A DNA stretch of 22,192 bases. It comes from Trueperaceae bacterium (GTDB lineage: Bacteria > Deinococcota > Deinococci > Deinococcales > Trueperaceae). Shown one piece after another: positions 1 to 7,169 of the stretch (the stretch's first letter is position 1; every line of letters begins with the position of its first letter). A program made the position numbers and the translations under genes. A model generated the notes under the pieces. The model was not told where the DNA came from and did no database searches. It saw only the letters and a program-made list of their open reading frames with translations. Where the stretch lies: positions 1-22,192 of the forward strand of contig PXAU01000250.1 in the NCBI GenBank assembly GCA_003567075.1. The letters are read 5' to 3'.

Positions 1-66
1 ATGCCGGCCTCGGTGGCCGAGGCCGCCGTACGCATCAGTTTCGGTCTGGAGGCGCCTGTTCCATGA
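1..66 (+). CDS. 3' end of an unidentified upstream gene (partial)
   Basis: The frame starting at base 1 is open and ends at a TGA (64-66) that overlaps the next start codon as ATGA. Only 21 codons are visible. The tail (AAVRISFGLEAP) is too short to identify. The overlap suggests translational coupling, so this is probably an upstream member of the antiporter operon. The segment vaguely resembles the end of class V aminotransferases, but I do not rely on that. The ATG at base 1 is probably internal rather than the true start. Confidence 0.5.
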   Translation: MPASVAEAAVRISFGLEAPVP

Positions 67-1586
67 ACGAGCCCATCGTGAGCTGGTGGCCGCTCGCCAC
101 CCTCGTCCTGCCGCTGCTCGGCGCCGTCGCTTGCCTCGGTTGGCCTGCGGGCGCCGCTCCCGGGTGGCGCCGGCCGTTCATCTTGGCGTGCGGCGCTCTC
201 ACCGCGCTGGTGACGTTCGCCTTCCTGCCGGGCGTGCTGCGTGGTGATACGCTCACGCTTCGGCTCTTGCAGTTGACGCCACAGGCCTGGATCGAGTTCC
301 GGGTCGATCCCGCCGGCGTGATGTACGCGGCGACCGCTGCGATGCTGTGGTTCCTCGCCCTCATCTACGCCTTCGGCTACCTGCACGGCCCCAACCTGCC
401 GCGGGTGTTCGGCGCGCTGATGGCGTGCCTGGCAGCCGCCATGGGCGTCGCGTTCGCAGCCAACCTGCTCAGCTTCTTCGTGTTCTACGAGCTGCTCTCG
501 GTGCTCACGTACGTGCTGGTCGTGCACGAGGAGACGCCGGCAGCGCTCGCGGCGGGGCTCAAGTACCTCGGCTACGTGCTGGTGGGCGGCAGCTTGGTGC
601 TGTGCGGGGTGCTGCTCACCTTCGCCATCGGCGGTGACCTGACCTTCGTCGCCGGTGGCGTGCTGCCTGCCGACGCGGCCCTCGTGTCGCTGCTGATCAC
701 CTTCGCCTGCTTCGCGCTCGGCTTCGGGGTGAAGGCCGCGTTGATGCCGCTGCATGGTTGGGTGGCGGATGCCCATCCGGCGGCGCCGGCGCCCTGTTCG
801 GCGCTGCTCTCGGGGGTCATGGTGGCGGCCGGTAGTTTCGGGCTGGTCCGGGTGACGTTCGAGGTCTTCGGCGTGCAGCTCCTGCGCGACCTGGGCGTGA
901 TGCCGTGGCTGGGGGGTCTTGCCAGCGTCACGGTGGTGCTCGCCGCCGTGCTGGCGCTGGGTCAGGACGACCTCAAGCGCCGCCTGGCCTACTCGACCAT
1001 CAGCCAGATGGGCTACGTGACGCTGGCGCTGTCGCTGCTCGGTCCGATCGCGACCATGGGTGCGCTCGTGCACATCGTGCATCACGCCTTCATGAAGGGC
1101 GCGCTGTTCTTCTGCGCAGGATCGTTCGCGTACGCCACCGGCCGTCGGACCATGGCCTCGCTCGTCGGTCTCGCCCGGCGCACACCCGTGACGTCGGCCT
1201 CCTTCGTGCTCGTCACCATCGGCATGGTCGGCATCCCGCCGCTGTCGGGCTTCGTCAGCAAGTGGCACTTGGGGCTCGGCATGCTCGAGTCGAACGCGCC
1301 GTACACGCTGGTGGTGCTGCTCATGGGCGCCCTGCTGGCGGCGGGGTACCTCCTGCCGGTCGCGATCGCGCTCTACTCGGACGAGCCCGAACCCGCTCGG
1401 CAGGAAGGGGCGAGCGAGGCCGACGTCGCCGAACGCGCCAACGCCGTCGAGCACCGGAAGAGCCTCTTCATCCCGACCGCGGTGGCGGCATCGATGACCA
1501 TCGTGTTGGGCTTGGCGGCGAGCGTCGGCGGCTTGCCGACCGACGTTGCGCGCCTGGCGGCGGAGCGCTTCTTCGGGGGCGGGTAG
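63..1586 (+). CDS. Mrp/complex-I-type cation/proton antiporter subunit (MrpD/NuoN-like)
   Basis: This is a polytopic inner-membrane protein of 507 residues with more than ten hydrophobic segments. It belongs to the proton-conducting transporter family (Proton_antipo_M). Family hallmarks are visible: Glu143 in FYELLS (TM5 glutamate), Lys224 in GFGVKAALMPLHGW, the Ala/Pro-rich stretch HPAAPAPCSALLSG, and Lys345 in HHAFMKGALFF. These charged residues line the proton path in Mrp and Nuo antiporter subunits. GIPPLSGFVSKWHL near residue 395 is typical of the MrpD branch. The start ATG overlaps the upstream stop (ATGA), and the next antiporter gene begins one base after this stop, so the genes form one operon. 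The expected role is Na+(K+)/H+ exchange as part of a multi-subunit complex. The other Mrp subunits are not in the window, so an NADH-dehydrogenase-like or carbon-uptake partner complex cannot be excluded. Confidence 0.88.
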   Translation: MNEPIVSWWPLATLVLPLLGAVACLGWPAGAAPGWRRPFILACGALTALVTFAFLPGVLRGDTLTLRLLQLTPQAWIEFRVDPAGVMYAATAAMLWFLALIYAFGYLHGPNLPRVFGALMACLAAAMGVAFAANLLSFFVFYELLSVLTYVLVVHEETPAALAAGLKYLGYVLVGGSLVLCGVLLTFAIGGDLTFVAGGVLPADAALVSLLITFACFALGFGVKAALMPLHGWVADAHPAAPAPCSALLSGVMVAAGSFGLVRVTFEVFGVQLLRDLGVMPWLGGLASVTVVLAAVLALGQDDLKRRLAYSTISQMGYVTLALSLLGPIATMGALVHIVHHAFMKGALFFCAGSFAYATGRRTMASLVGLARRTPVTSASFVLVTIGMVGIPPLSGFVSKWHLGLGMLESNAPYTLVVLLMGALLAAGYLLPVAIALYSDEPEPARQEGASEADVAERANAVEHRKSLFIPTAVAASMTIVLGLAASVGGLPTDVARLAAERFFGGG

Positions 1587-1587
1587 C

Positions 1588-3954
1588 GTGGCCGACGAGG
1601 CACTGCGGCACGCAGGGCCGCTGCTGCTGGTGACGCTGCCGCTGCTGGTGGCCGCGGCGCTGGCGGGGTTGGCGCTCGTGCCGCGCCTGCGCCTTCCCGA
1701 GGCGGTGCGCCACGGCGTGGTGGCCGCCACCGCGCTCGCGACCGGTATCGGCGTGCTGGCCCTCGTGCCGAGCGTGCTCGCCAGCGGCTCGGTCGAGGCG
1801 TCGGTGCCGGCGCTCCTGGGGGAGCTGCGCTACCGGCTCGACGGCGTCAGCGCGCTGCTGGCGATCCTGGCGAGCCTCGTCTGGTGCTGCTCGAGCCTGC
1901 ACGCCGCGGCCTACTTCCGAGGCGAGCCGGCGCCCCGGGCGCTGCTGTACCACGTCACGAGCCTGGTGTTGTTCGCCGCGATGCTGACGGTGCTGATCGC
2001 CGACGACCTCGTGACGCTCTACCTGGGGTTCGAGTGGCTGGGGCTGGTGGCGTACCTCTTCGTGGTCCACACCTGGAGCCCGGCGGCGCTGGCAGCCGGC
2101 AGGAAGTTCCTGGTGCTCACGCTGCTCGGCGGCTTCAGTGTGCTCGCGGGCGTGCTCCTCGTGTACGCGATGGGTGGCGGCGACGTCGCCGCTGGGTTGC
2201 CGCCGGAAGCGGACGGCGGCCTGCGCCTCGCCGCCGCGGTGTGCTTGCTGCTCGGCTTCGGCGTCAAGGCGGGTGCGCTCGGTCTGCACACCTGGCTGCC
2301 CGACGCCCACAGCGCGGCGCCGGCGCCAGCCAGCGCGCTCCTCTCGGGCGTGATGATCAAGGCCGGCGCCTACGGCATCGTGCGCGTGCTCGGCAACCTC
2401 TTCCGGACCGACGTCGAGGCGGCCTCGGCGGTGCTCCTGCAGGCCGAGACCCTGGGCCTGGTCGTGCTCTGGTGGGGCATCGCGACGATGCTGGCCGGCG
2501 TGGTGATGGCGCTCTGGCAGCACCAGGCCAAGCGCCTCTTGGCCTACTCGAGCGTGAGCCAGATGGGGTTCATCCTCGCTGGGGTGGGGGCGGCGGCGTA
2601 TCTCGGTGACCGCGGCGGCATCGGTTGGGCCGGCAGCCTGCTGCACGTGGTCAACCACGGCCTCTTCAAGGCACTGCTGTTCCTCGGCATCGGCGCCGTC
2701 ATCGTGGCCGCCGGCAGCGGCGACATGCGGCAGCTCGGCGGCCTCGCGCGGCGCATGCCGTGGACGTTCGCGTTCGTGCTCGTGGGCGTCGCCGGGATCG
2801 CCGGGCTACCGCTGCTCAACGGCTTCGTCAGCAAGAGCGTCATCCACCACGCGCTCGAGTACGCCATGGGCCAGGCCCAGGCCGGGGCTCAGCCCCACGG
2901 GCTGGTCCTCGCCGAGCGCCTCTTCACCCTCACGACCGTGGGGACCGCTGCCGCGCTCGTCAAGCTGCTGGCGCTCACCTTCCTCGGGTCCCCGCGCACC
3001 AGCTACGAGCGGACGCCGCTCGAGGCGCCGCTCGCCATGCGCGCCGCGATGGCGGTGCTCGCCGCAGCCGTCGTGCTACTCGGTCTGCGTCCCCAGGTCA
3101 CGGCGCCGCTGCTTCGCACCGCACTGGACGGGTGGGGTCTGCCCAGCGGCGAGGTGACGGCGTGGTTGAGCGGGCCGATCGGTCACGCCGGGGACCTGAG
3201 CGCCGCCCTGGGTGCGTTGGCCGTCGGGACGGTCGTGCATCTGATCGCCGCCCGCACCGGGCTGTACGCGCGGGCTCTTCCTGCGTGGCTCTCGCTCGAC
3301 TGGCTGGTGGCGGCGCTGTACCGCGTCTCGCACGACGGTGTCGTCGCCCTTCGGGACGCTCTCGGCGCGGCACGCGCGCGCCGTGCTGCTCGTCGCGAGA
3401 GGGCGGAGCGGGCGCGCGCTGCCCGGCGCGAGCGGCGGGCCCGCAGGCGCGCTGCAAGCGCTGGCGGGGCCGCCACCGGAGCGCTGGGCAGGGACGCGCC
3501 CGCGCCCGACGAGCCGGCACCCGCGGTCCATCAGCGCATCCTGCAGGACGTCCGATACCACCTCGGAACGCTCCTGGGAACGCCCGGGCGCCGCGCCTCG
3601 GACGCTCGCCCGCCAGCGCCGCGGCGGCGCCCGAGCGTGCTGGGACTGGTGGCGGCCGCGCGGCGCGGCAGGCGCCGCTCCGTCGTGTGGTGGCTGCGGC
3701 TCGAACGGGCGAGCATCGCGGCCTCGCGCTCGCTGGTGCGAGCGGTGCAGCGCGCGGCCGCCCGGCTCGACGCCAGTTGGCGGCTCGCACGCGAAGTCGG
3801 TGTCGGACGGATCGACGAGGACGAACGCGAGCAGTTGGTGCTCGAGACCCGCAGCCGCATCGAGCGGCACAACCGCGACGTCGGCCTGAGCATGGCGGTG
3901 CTGGTGGCGGTGTGGCTCCTGGTGCTGGCGAGCCTGTCGCTGGTGGCGCCGTGA
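1588..3954 (+). CDS. Second antiporter-like membrane subunit with Arg-rich C-terminal tail
   Basis: This is a paralogue of the preceding gene, read from GTG 1588, one base after the preceding stop; a GGGGGC stretch just upstream may serve as a weak ribosome site. It has 788 residues. Residues 1 to about 570 are a Proton_antipo_M membrane domain with Glu149 (GFEWLGL), Lys227 (GFGVKAGALGLHTWLPDAH) and Lys361 (NHGLFKALLFLG) at the charged positions of the family. Residues about 571-765 form a hydrophilic, very Arg/Ala-rich segment (about 594-627 is nearly all R, A and E). A final membrane helix (about 767-785) follows. Proteobacterial MnhD-type proteins can carry a shorter amphipathic tail here; this one is long. 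It lies in the same operon as the first subunit and probably the same complex. An ATG at 1546 would overlap the upstream gene by 41 bases and is less likely. Confidence 0.85.
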   Translation: MADEALRHAGPLLLVTLPLLVAAALAGLALVPRLRLPEAVRHGVVAATALATGIGVLALVPSVLASGSVEASVPALLGELRYRLDGVSALLAILASLVWCCSSLHAAAYFRGEPAPRALLYHVTSLVLFAAMLTVLIADDLVTLYLGFEWLGLVAYLFVVHTWSPAALAAGRKFLVLTLLGGFSVLAGVLLVYAMGGGDVAAGLPPEADGGLRLAAAVCLLLGFGVKAGALGLHTWLPDAHSAAPAPASALLSGVMIKAGAYGIVRVLGNLFRTDVEAASAVLLQAETLGLVVLWWGIATMLAGVVMALWQHQAKRLLAYSSVSQMGFILAGVGAAAYLGDRGGIGWAGSLLHVVNHGLFKALLFLGIGAVIVAAGSGDMRQLGGLARRMPWTFAFVLVGVAGIAGLPLLNGFVSKSVIHHALEYAMGQAQAGAQPHGLVLAERLFTLTTVGTAAALVKLLALTFLGSPRTSYERTPLEAPLAMRAAMAVLAAAVVLLGLRPQVTAPLLRTALDGWGLPSGEVTAWLSGPIGHAGDLSAALGALAVGTVVHLIAARTGLYARALPAWLSLDWLVAALYRVSHDGVVALRDALGAARARRAARRERAERARAARRERRARRRAASAGGAATGALGRDAPAPDEPAPAVHQRILQDVRYHLGTLLGTPGRRASDARPPAPRRRPSVLGLVAAARRGRRRSVVWWLRLERASIAASRSLVRAVQRAAARLDASWRLAREVGVGRIDEDEREQLVLETRSRIERHNRDVGLSMAVLVAVWLLVLASLSLVAP

Positions 3955-4020
3955 GCGCTCGGGTGGCGCCGTGAGCGCTCGGGCGGCGCCGTGATCGCTC
4001 GGGCGGCACCATGAGCGCTT
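3941..4020 (+). repeat. 20-bp tandem repeat, 4 copies, spanning the antiporter stop codon
   Basis: Four head-to-tail units lie at 3941-3960, 3961-3980, 3981-4000 and 4001-4020. The second copy reads GGGTGGCGCCGTGAGCGCTC, and the others differ at one to four positions. The first copy encodes the last residues and the TGA of the antiporter gene. As 20 is not a multiple of 3, the repeated TGAs fall in different frames. Each well-conserved unit contains two short palindromes (GGCGCC and GAGCGCTC). The last copy runs into the rplU promoter. Confidence 0.93.
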
Positions 4021-4048
4021 GCGCCAACTGGCAGCCGTCTGCTAGCAT
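4019..4048 (+). promoter_or_regulatory. Candidate promoter of rplU-rpmA
   Basis: TTGCGC (4019-4024) and TAGCAT (4043-4048) are separated by 18 bp, giving a start near 4055 and a leader of about 150 nt before rplU. The -35 half matches the consensus only partly. Its first bases belong to the last tandem-repeat copy. Confidence 0.5.
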
Positions 4049-4060
4049 CTTCTTTCTGGA

Positions 4061-4080
4061 GCGCCGCTGCCCGGCGGCGC
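4061..4080 (+). other. Hairpin near the 5' end of the rplU leader
   Basis: GCGCCGC (4061-4067) and GCGGCGC (4074-4080) form a perfect 7-bp stem with a 6-nt loop. It lies a few bases after the predicted transcription start. It may protect the 5' end or take part in autoregulation of the ribosomal-protein mRNA; the rest of the leader shows no motif I recognise. Confidence 0.5.
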
Positions 4081-4206
4081 GCTGCCGCGTGCCTGCAGAC
4101 GCCGCTCGCGGTGGTTTCTCCCGATCGCGCTCGACAGCGCACACATTCACGTTCGCGCCCCGGCTACGGCCCCGTCGAGCGTCCGGGCATCGGAGGTTGG
4201 AGCAGC

Positions 4207-4512
4207 ATGTTCGCCATCATCGCTTCCGGCGGTAAGCAGTACCGCGTCCGAGAGGGTGACGTCGTGCGCCTCGAGAAGCTCGAGGCCGAGCCCGGCGCCA
4301 CCGTCGAGTTTCCCGTCCTGGTGCTCGGTGGCGAGCAGGTCGCTGTCGGGACGCCGCGCGTCGACGGCGCGATCGTCGCCGCCGAGGTCGTCGCCCACGG
4401 GCGTGGCGAGAAGATCCACGTCCGCAAGTTCAAGGCCAAGTCCAACTACCGCCGCCACCTCGGTCACCGACAGTCGTACACCGAAGTGCGCATCACCGGG
4501 ATCAAGGCCTGA
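4207..4512 (+). CDS. rplU: 50S ribosomal protein L21
   Basis: Structural protein of the large subunit, 101 residues, the usual bacterial length. It opens with MFAIIASGGKQYRV, the family signature, and ends with HLGHRQSYTEVRITGIKA, including the GHRQ-type rRNA-binding loop. The start is ATG 4207, preceded by GGAGG at 4192-4196; longer in-frame readings extend into the leader and lack family similarity. It is followed by rpmA, the near-universal partner, and then obgE, a conserved order. Confidence 0.97.
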   Translation: MFAIIASGGKQYRVREGDVVRLEKLEAEPGATVEFPVLVLGGEQVAVGTPRVDGAIVAAEVVAHGRGEKIHVRKFKAKSNYRRHLGHRQSYTEVRITGIKA

Positions 4513-4517
4513 TCGCT

Positions 4518-4538
4518 CGGGATCACGTGGTGATCCCG
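4518..4538 (+). other. Perfect hairpin between rplU and rpmA
   Basis: CGGGATCAC (4518-4526) pairs with GTGATCCCG (4530-4538) around a 3-nt loop. There is no T-tract, so it is more likely an mRNA-stability, processing or attenuation element than a full terminator. Confidence 0.6.
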
Positions 4539-4582
4539 CGAGATCGCGAGCCGCATCCTGCGCCCCCCGAAGGAGACCTGAC

Positions 4583-4861
4583 ATGGCTCACAAGAAAGGC
4601 GTCGGCAGCTCCAAGAACGGGCGCGACAGCCACTCCAAGCGCCTCGGCGTGAAGCGCTTCGACGGCGAGACGGTCGTGGCCGGCAACATCCTGGTCCGCC
4701 AGCGCGGCACGCGCTTCAAGCCCGGCCGGAACGTCGGCCTGGGCAAGGACTTCACCATCTTCGCGCTGCGTGACGGCGTCGTACGGTTCCAGGACAAGGG
4801 CCGCATGGGTCGCTTCGTGAGCGTCGACATGGCGGCGGGTGAGGCCATCGCGGCCGATTGA
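4583..4861 (+). CDS. rpmA: 50S ribosomal protein L27
   Basis: Large-subunit protein of 92 residues whose flexible N terminus reaches the peptidyl-transferase centre. The N terminus MAHKKGVGSSKNGRDSHSKR and the core FDGETVVAGNILVRQRGT are diagnostic. There is no cleavable N-terminal extension of the Firmicutes type: the mature AHKKG-type sequence directly follows Met1. AAGGAGA at 4570-4576 is a good ribosome site. It is cotranscribed with rplU, 70 bp away. Confidence 0.97.
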   Translation: MAHKKGVGSSKNGRDSHSKRLGVKRFDGETVVAGNILVRQRGTRFKPGRNVGLGKDFTIFALRDGVVRFQDKGRMGRFVSVDMAAGEAIAAD

Positions 4862-4865
4862 CCCG

Positions 4866-4883
4866 CGGCTCCAACCGGAGCCG
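4866..4883 (+). other. Short hairpin after rpmA
   Basis: CGGCTCC (4866-4872) and GGAGCCG (4877-4883) form a 7-bp stem with an AACC loop, starting 4 bases after the rpmA stop. No T-run follows. It may be a 3'-end stabiliser. Confidence 0.5.
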
Positions 4884-4901
4884 ACGTAACCTGATGTCGT
4901 C

Positions 4902-4935
4902 AGCACGCGGTCGCGGCCAGCCGTGACCGCGTGTT
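4902..4935 (+). terminator. Strong GC-rich hairpin between rpmA and obgE
   Basis: A stem of up to 15 bp (4902-4916 with 4921-4935, including G-U pairs) closes a CCAG loop. Its core is CACGCGGTC paired with GACCGCGTG. Only TT and then CG follow, so intrinsic termination may be partial. It could reduce obgE expression relative to the ribosomal proteins. Confidence 0.5.
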
Positions 4936-4977
4936 CGCGTCGGTGGCCTGGCCGGCCGAGCCGGAGGAGTCGAGTGC

Positions 4978-6450
4978 ATGCCGTTTCGTGACGTGATCGA
5001 GATCAACGCCCAGGGGGGCCGCGGTGGCGACGGCGCGATGTCGTTCCTGCGTCTGAAGTACGTGCCCAAGGGCGGTCCTGACGGCGGTCACGGCGGCGCC
5101 GGCGGGAGCGTCTGGCTCGAAGCCGCTGACGATCTCAACTCGCTGGACTCGCTCGGCCATCGGCGCACGTACAAGGCGCGCTCTGGGCGGCCGGGGGAGG
5201 GCCGCGAGCGCGCCGGTGCGGCTGGGGCCGACCTGACGCTGCCCGTCCCCGTCGGCACCATCGTGGTCGACCTCGACAGCGGCGAGCGTCTCGGTGACCT
5301 GGTGCGCGTGGGCGAGCGCCTGTTGGTGGCCGCGGGCGGTCAGGGGGGACGTGGTAACGCCGCCTTCGCGAGTTCTCGGCGGCAAGCGCCGCGGTTCGCG
5401 GAGGCGGGTACCAACGGCGAGCGCCGGCGGCTCCGGCTCGAGTTGCGCACCATCGCCGACGTCGGGCTCGTCGGCTACCCCAACGCCGGTAAGTCGAGCC
5501 TGCTGGGAGCCCTGTCGAACGCCCGACCGCGCGTGGCGGACTACCCTTTCACCACGCTCCATCCGCACCTCGGTGTGGTCGAGCGCGAGGACGACGCGGG
5601 CGCCGAGCGGCTGACCATGGCCGACATCCCCGGCATCATCGAGGACGCCCATCTGGGTCGCGGCTTGGGTCTCGACTTCCTGCGCCACATCGCCCGCACG
5701 CGCCTGCTGGTGTTCGTGCTCGACGTGACCGACGACGCGGTCGCCACGCTCGACGCGTTGCGGCGCGAGCTCGAGGCGCACGATGCCACCCTCCTGCAAC
5801 GGCCGGCGCTGGTGGTCCTCAACAAGATCGACCTGCTCGAGGTGGACGAGGTCGACGCCGTCGAGGCCGAGGCCGCCGGCTTCGGACTGCCGCTGCTACG
5901 CGTGTCGGCGCTCACCGCGACCGGTCTTGGCGAACTCCGCCGGGTGCTCTTCGAGTTGCTGCCGGAGCGGCCTTCGCCGCCGCCGGCAGCGGCGCACGCG
6001 CCGCGGCGGGTGGTGGCCGACCCGGTGCGGGTGGAACGCGATCCGTCGGGGTCAGGTTGGGTGGTGCGGGGCCGCGACCTCGAAGCCGTGGTGGCACGTT
6101 TCGACACCAGCAACCGCGACGCGGTGGCGTACCTGCAGCACCACTTCGCCGCTTCGGGGGTGAACGCGCTGCTTCGACGGGCCGGCGCCGAGAACGGCGA
6201 CGACGTCACCATCGCCGGAGCCGTCTTCGAGTACTTCGACGACGACGTCGATCAGGCTGGCGCGCGCTCGGCGGTGCGGAGCGAGGCGGCTGCGCTTCGG
6301 GCCGCCGAGAGGCGCTACGTGGAGGCGCTGGATCGCGTCGAGGCCGAGGAGGCCGAGCACGCGGACGACGGCGATGCGGGGCTGGGAGACGAGCCACCGG
6401 ACGATGCCGGTGCGCAGCGTGTGACCGGTCCACGACGTGATTGCGACTGA
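4978..6450 (+). CDS. obgE: Obg family GTPase (ribosome assembly)
   Basis: An essential GTPase that binds the 50S subunit and couples ribosome maturation to nucleotide state. All three domains are present in its 490 residues. The glycine-rich OBG fold occupies residues 1 to about 158. The G domain has P-loop GYPNAGKSS (166-174), DIPG (216-219), NKID (282-285) and SAL (310-312). The C-terminal OCT domain spans about 345-421 (VERDPSGSGWVVRG to FEYFDDD). An acidic, Ala/Glu-rich tail follows to residue 490, longer than in many Obg proteins and of variable type in the family. GGAGGAG at 4963-4969 sets the ATG at 4978. It lies after rplU-rpmA, as in many bacteria. Confidence 0.97.
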   Translation: MPFRDVIEINAQGGRGGDGAMSFLRLKYVPKGGPDGGHGGAGGSVWLEAADDLNSLDSLGHRRTYKARSGRPGEGRERAGAAGADLTLPVPVGTIVVDLDSGERLGDLVRVGERLLVAAGGQGGRGNAAFASSRRQAPRFAEAGTNGERRRLRLELRTIADVGLVGYPNAGKSSLLGALSNARPRVADYPFTTLHPHLGVVEREDDAGAERLTMADIPGIIEDAHLGRGLGLDFLRHIARTRLLVFVLDVTDDAVATLDALRRELEAHDATLLQRPALVVLNKIDLLEVDEVDAVEAEAAGFGLPLLRVSALTATGLGELRRVLFELLPERPSPPPAAAHAPRRVVADPVRVERDPSGSGWVVRGRDLEAVVARFDTSNRDAVAYLQHHFAASGVNALLRRAGAENGDDVTIAGAVFEYFDDDVDQAGARSAVRSEAAALRAAERRYVEALDRVEAEEAEHADDGDAGLGDEPPDDAGAQRVTGPRRDCD

Positions 6451-6498
6451 TGGCGTAGGTTGCGGCCTATCGCTCACGAGGTACGGGGGGACGCGTGG

Positions 6499-6530
6499 TA
6501 GCCTTTCGAAACCGGCACCGTCGGGTGCCG
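6499..6530 (+). promoter_or_regulatory. Candidate yqeK promoter and 5' hairpin
   Basis: TGG-TAGCCT (-10 box at 6499-6504, extended type) would start RNA near 6511. Directly after this, CGGCACC (6513-6519) and GGTGCCG (6524-6530) form a 7-bp stem with a 4-nt loop. No convincing -35 is visible. Confidence 0.4.
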
Positions 6531-6539
6531 AGCACCCCG

Positions 6540-7169
6540 ATGAGCGATGCCACGACTCCCCTCCGCCGCGCCGAAGCAGACGTGCCGTTCCCGGTCAGCG
6601 GACCGTGCGAGCGCGCAAGCATCGCGCCCTATTGCCAGCGCGTGCGCATGATGATGAGCGAGGAGCGCTTCGCCCACGTGCTTCGCGTCGCCGCCTTGGC
6701 CGAGACGATCGCCATCGCCAACGATTTCGATCGGGGTGAGCGTCGCGCCACCTCGTTGGCGGCCGTGCTGCACGATGTGGCGCGCGACCTGCCGGTGGAG
6801 CGTCTGATGGAGCTGGCGCCACCCGAGCACGCCATGGAGCGTGAGCATCCGCTTGCGCTGCACGGACGGGCCGGCCGCGCGATCGCGATCGCCTGGGGCG
6901 TCACCGACGGGCGGGGGCTCGACGCCATCGAGCAGCACGTGTGCGGGCCGCGGCCGGGCGAACGGGTGGCGATGGCGGTCTACATCGCCGACGTCTCCGA
7001 GCCGGGTCGCGGCGTCAACGGCGACGTGCGCGAGTTGGCCATGCGCGACCTCGACCGCGCCTATCGGCGGGCCTTGGCGAACAAGGTTCGCTACCTGCGC
7101 AGCCATGGGAAGACCGTTCACCCGCGTACGCTGAAGGTCCATGAAGCGCTCGAAGACCAGCCCACCTGA
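6540..7169 (+). CDS. yqeK: YqeK-like HD-domain protein, probable Ap4A hydrolase
   Basis: An HD-superfamily metal-dependent phosphohydrolase. YqeK proteins hydrolyse diadenosine tetraphosphate symmetrically. Visible in order are the first histidine in RFAHVLRVAALAE, the HD pair in VLHDVARDL, a downstream histidine in HPLALHG, and EQHVCGPRPGERVAMAVYIADVSEP. The last matches the family's HTTG...YLADYIEP block, with a changed loop. ATG 6540 gives 209 residues. An in-frame GTG at 6495 would add 15 residues but overlaps the predicted -10 box. The end overlaps the next gene by 29 nt. Linkage to LCP and rsfS is conserved in several phyla. Confidence 0.85.
   Translation: MSDATTPLRRAEADVPFPVSGPCERASIAPYCQRVRMMMSEERFAHVLRVAALAETIAIANDFDRGERRATSLAAVLHDVARDLPVERLMELAPPEHAMEREHPLALHGRAGRAIAIAWGVTDGRGLDAIEQHVCGPRPGERVAMAVYIADVSEPGRGVNGDVRELAMRDLDRAYRRALANKVRYLRSHGKTVHPRTLKVHEALEDQPT
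7127..7132 (+). promoter_or_regulatory. Leaderless-type -10 box before the LCP gene
   Basis: TACGCT ends 8 nt before ATG 7141, so RNA would begin at or next to the start codon. It lies inside the 3' end of yqeK. No properly spaced Shine-Dalgarno sequence is present. Confidence 0.45.

Noticed and set aside
1..66. A short complete gene starting at base 1
   Set aside because: The ATG sits exactly at the window edge with no upstream sequence to judge, and 21 residues with an ATGA overlap fit the end of a longer gene better.
1468..2658. Open frame of 396 codons antisense to the antiporter genes
   Set aside because: His/Arg/Gln-rich low-complexity translation, opposite a clear membrane-protein gene; no start signal or domain.
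3098..4150. Minus-strand open frame of 350 codons over the Arg-rich tail
   Set aside because: Composition is only Arg/Ala/Pro, from GC-rich DNA; the plus-strand reading has the membrane helix and operon context.
4049..4206. Firmicutes-type L21 leader element
   Set aside because: Only a simple hairpin is visible; I see no sequence match to the known leader, and the lineage differs.
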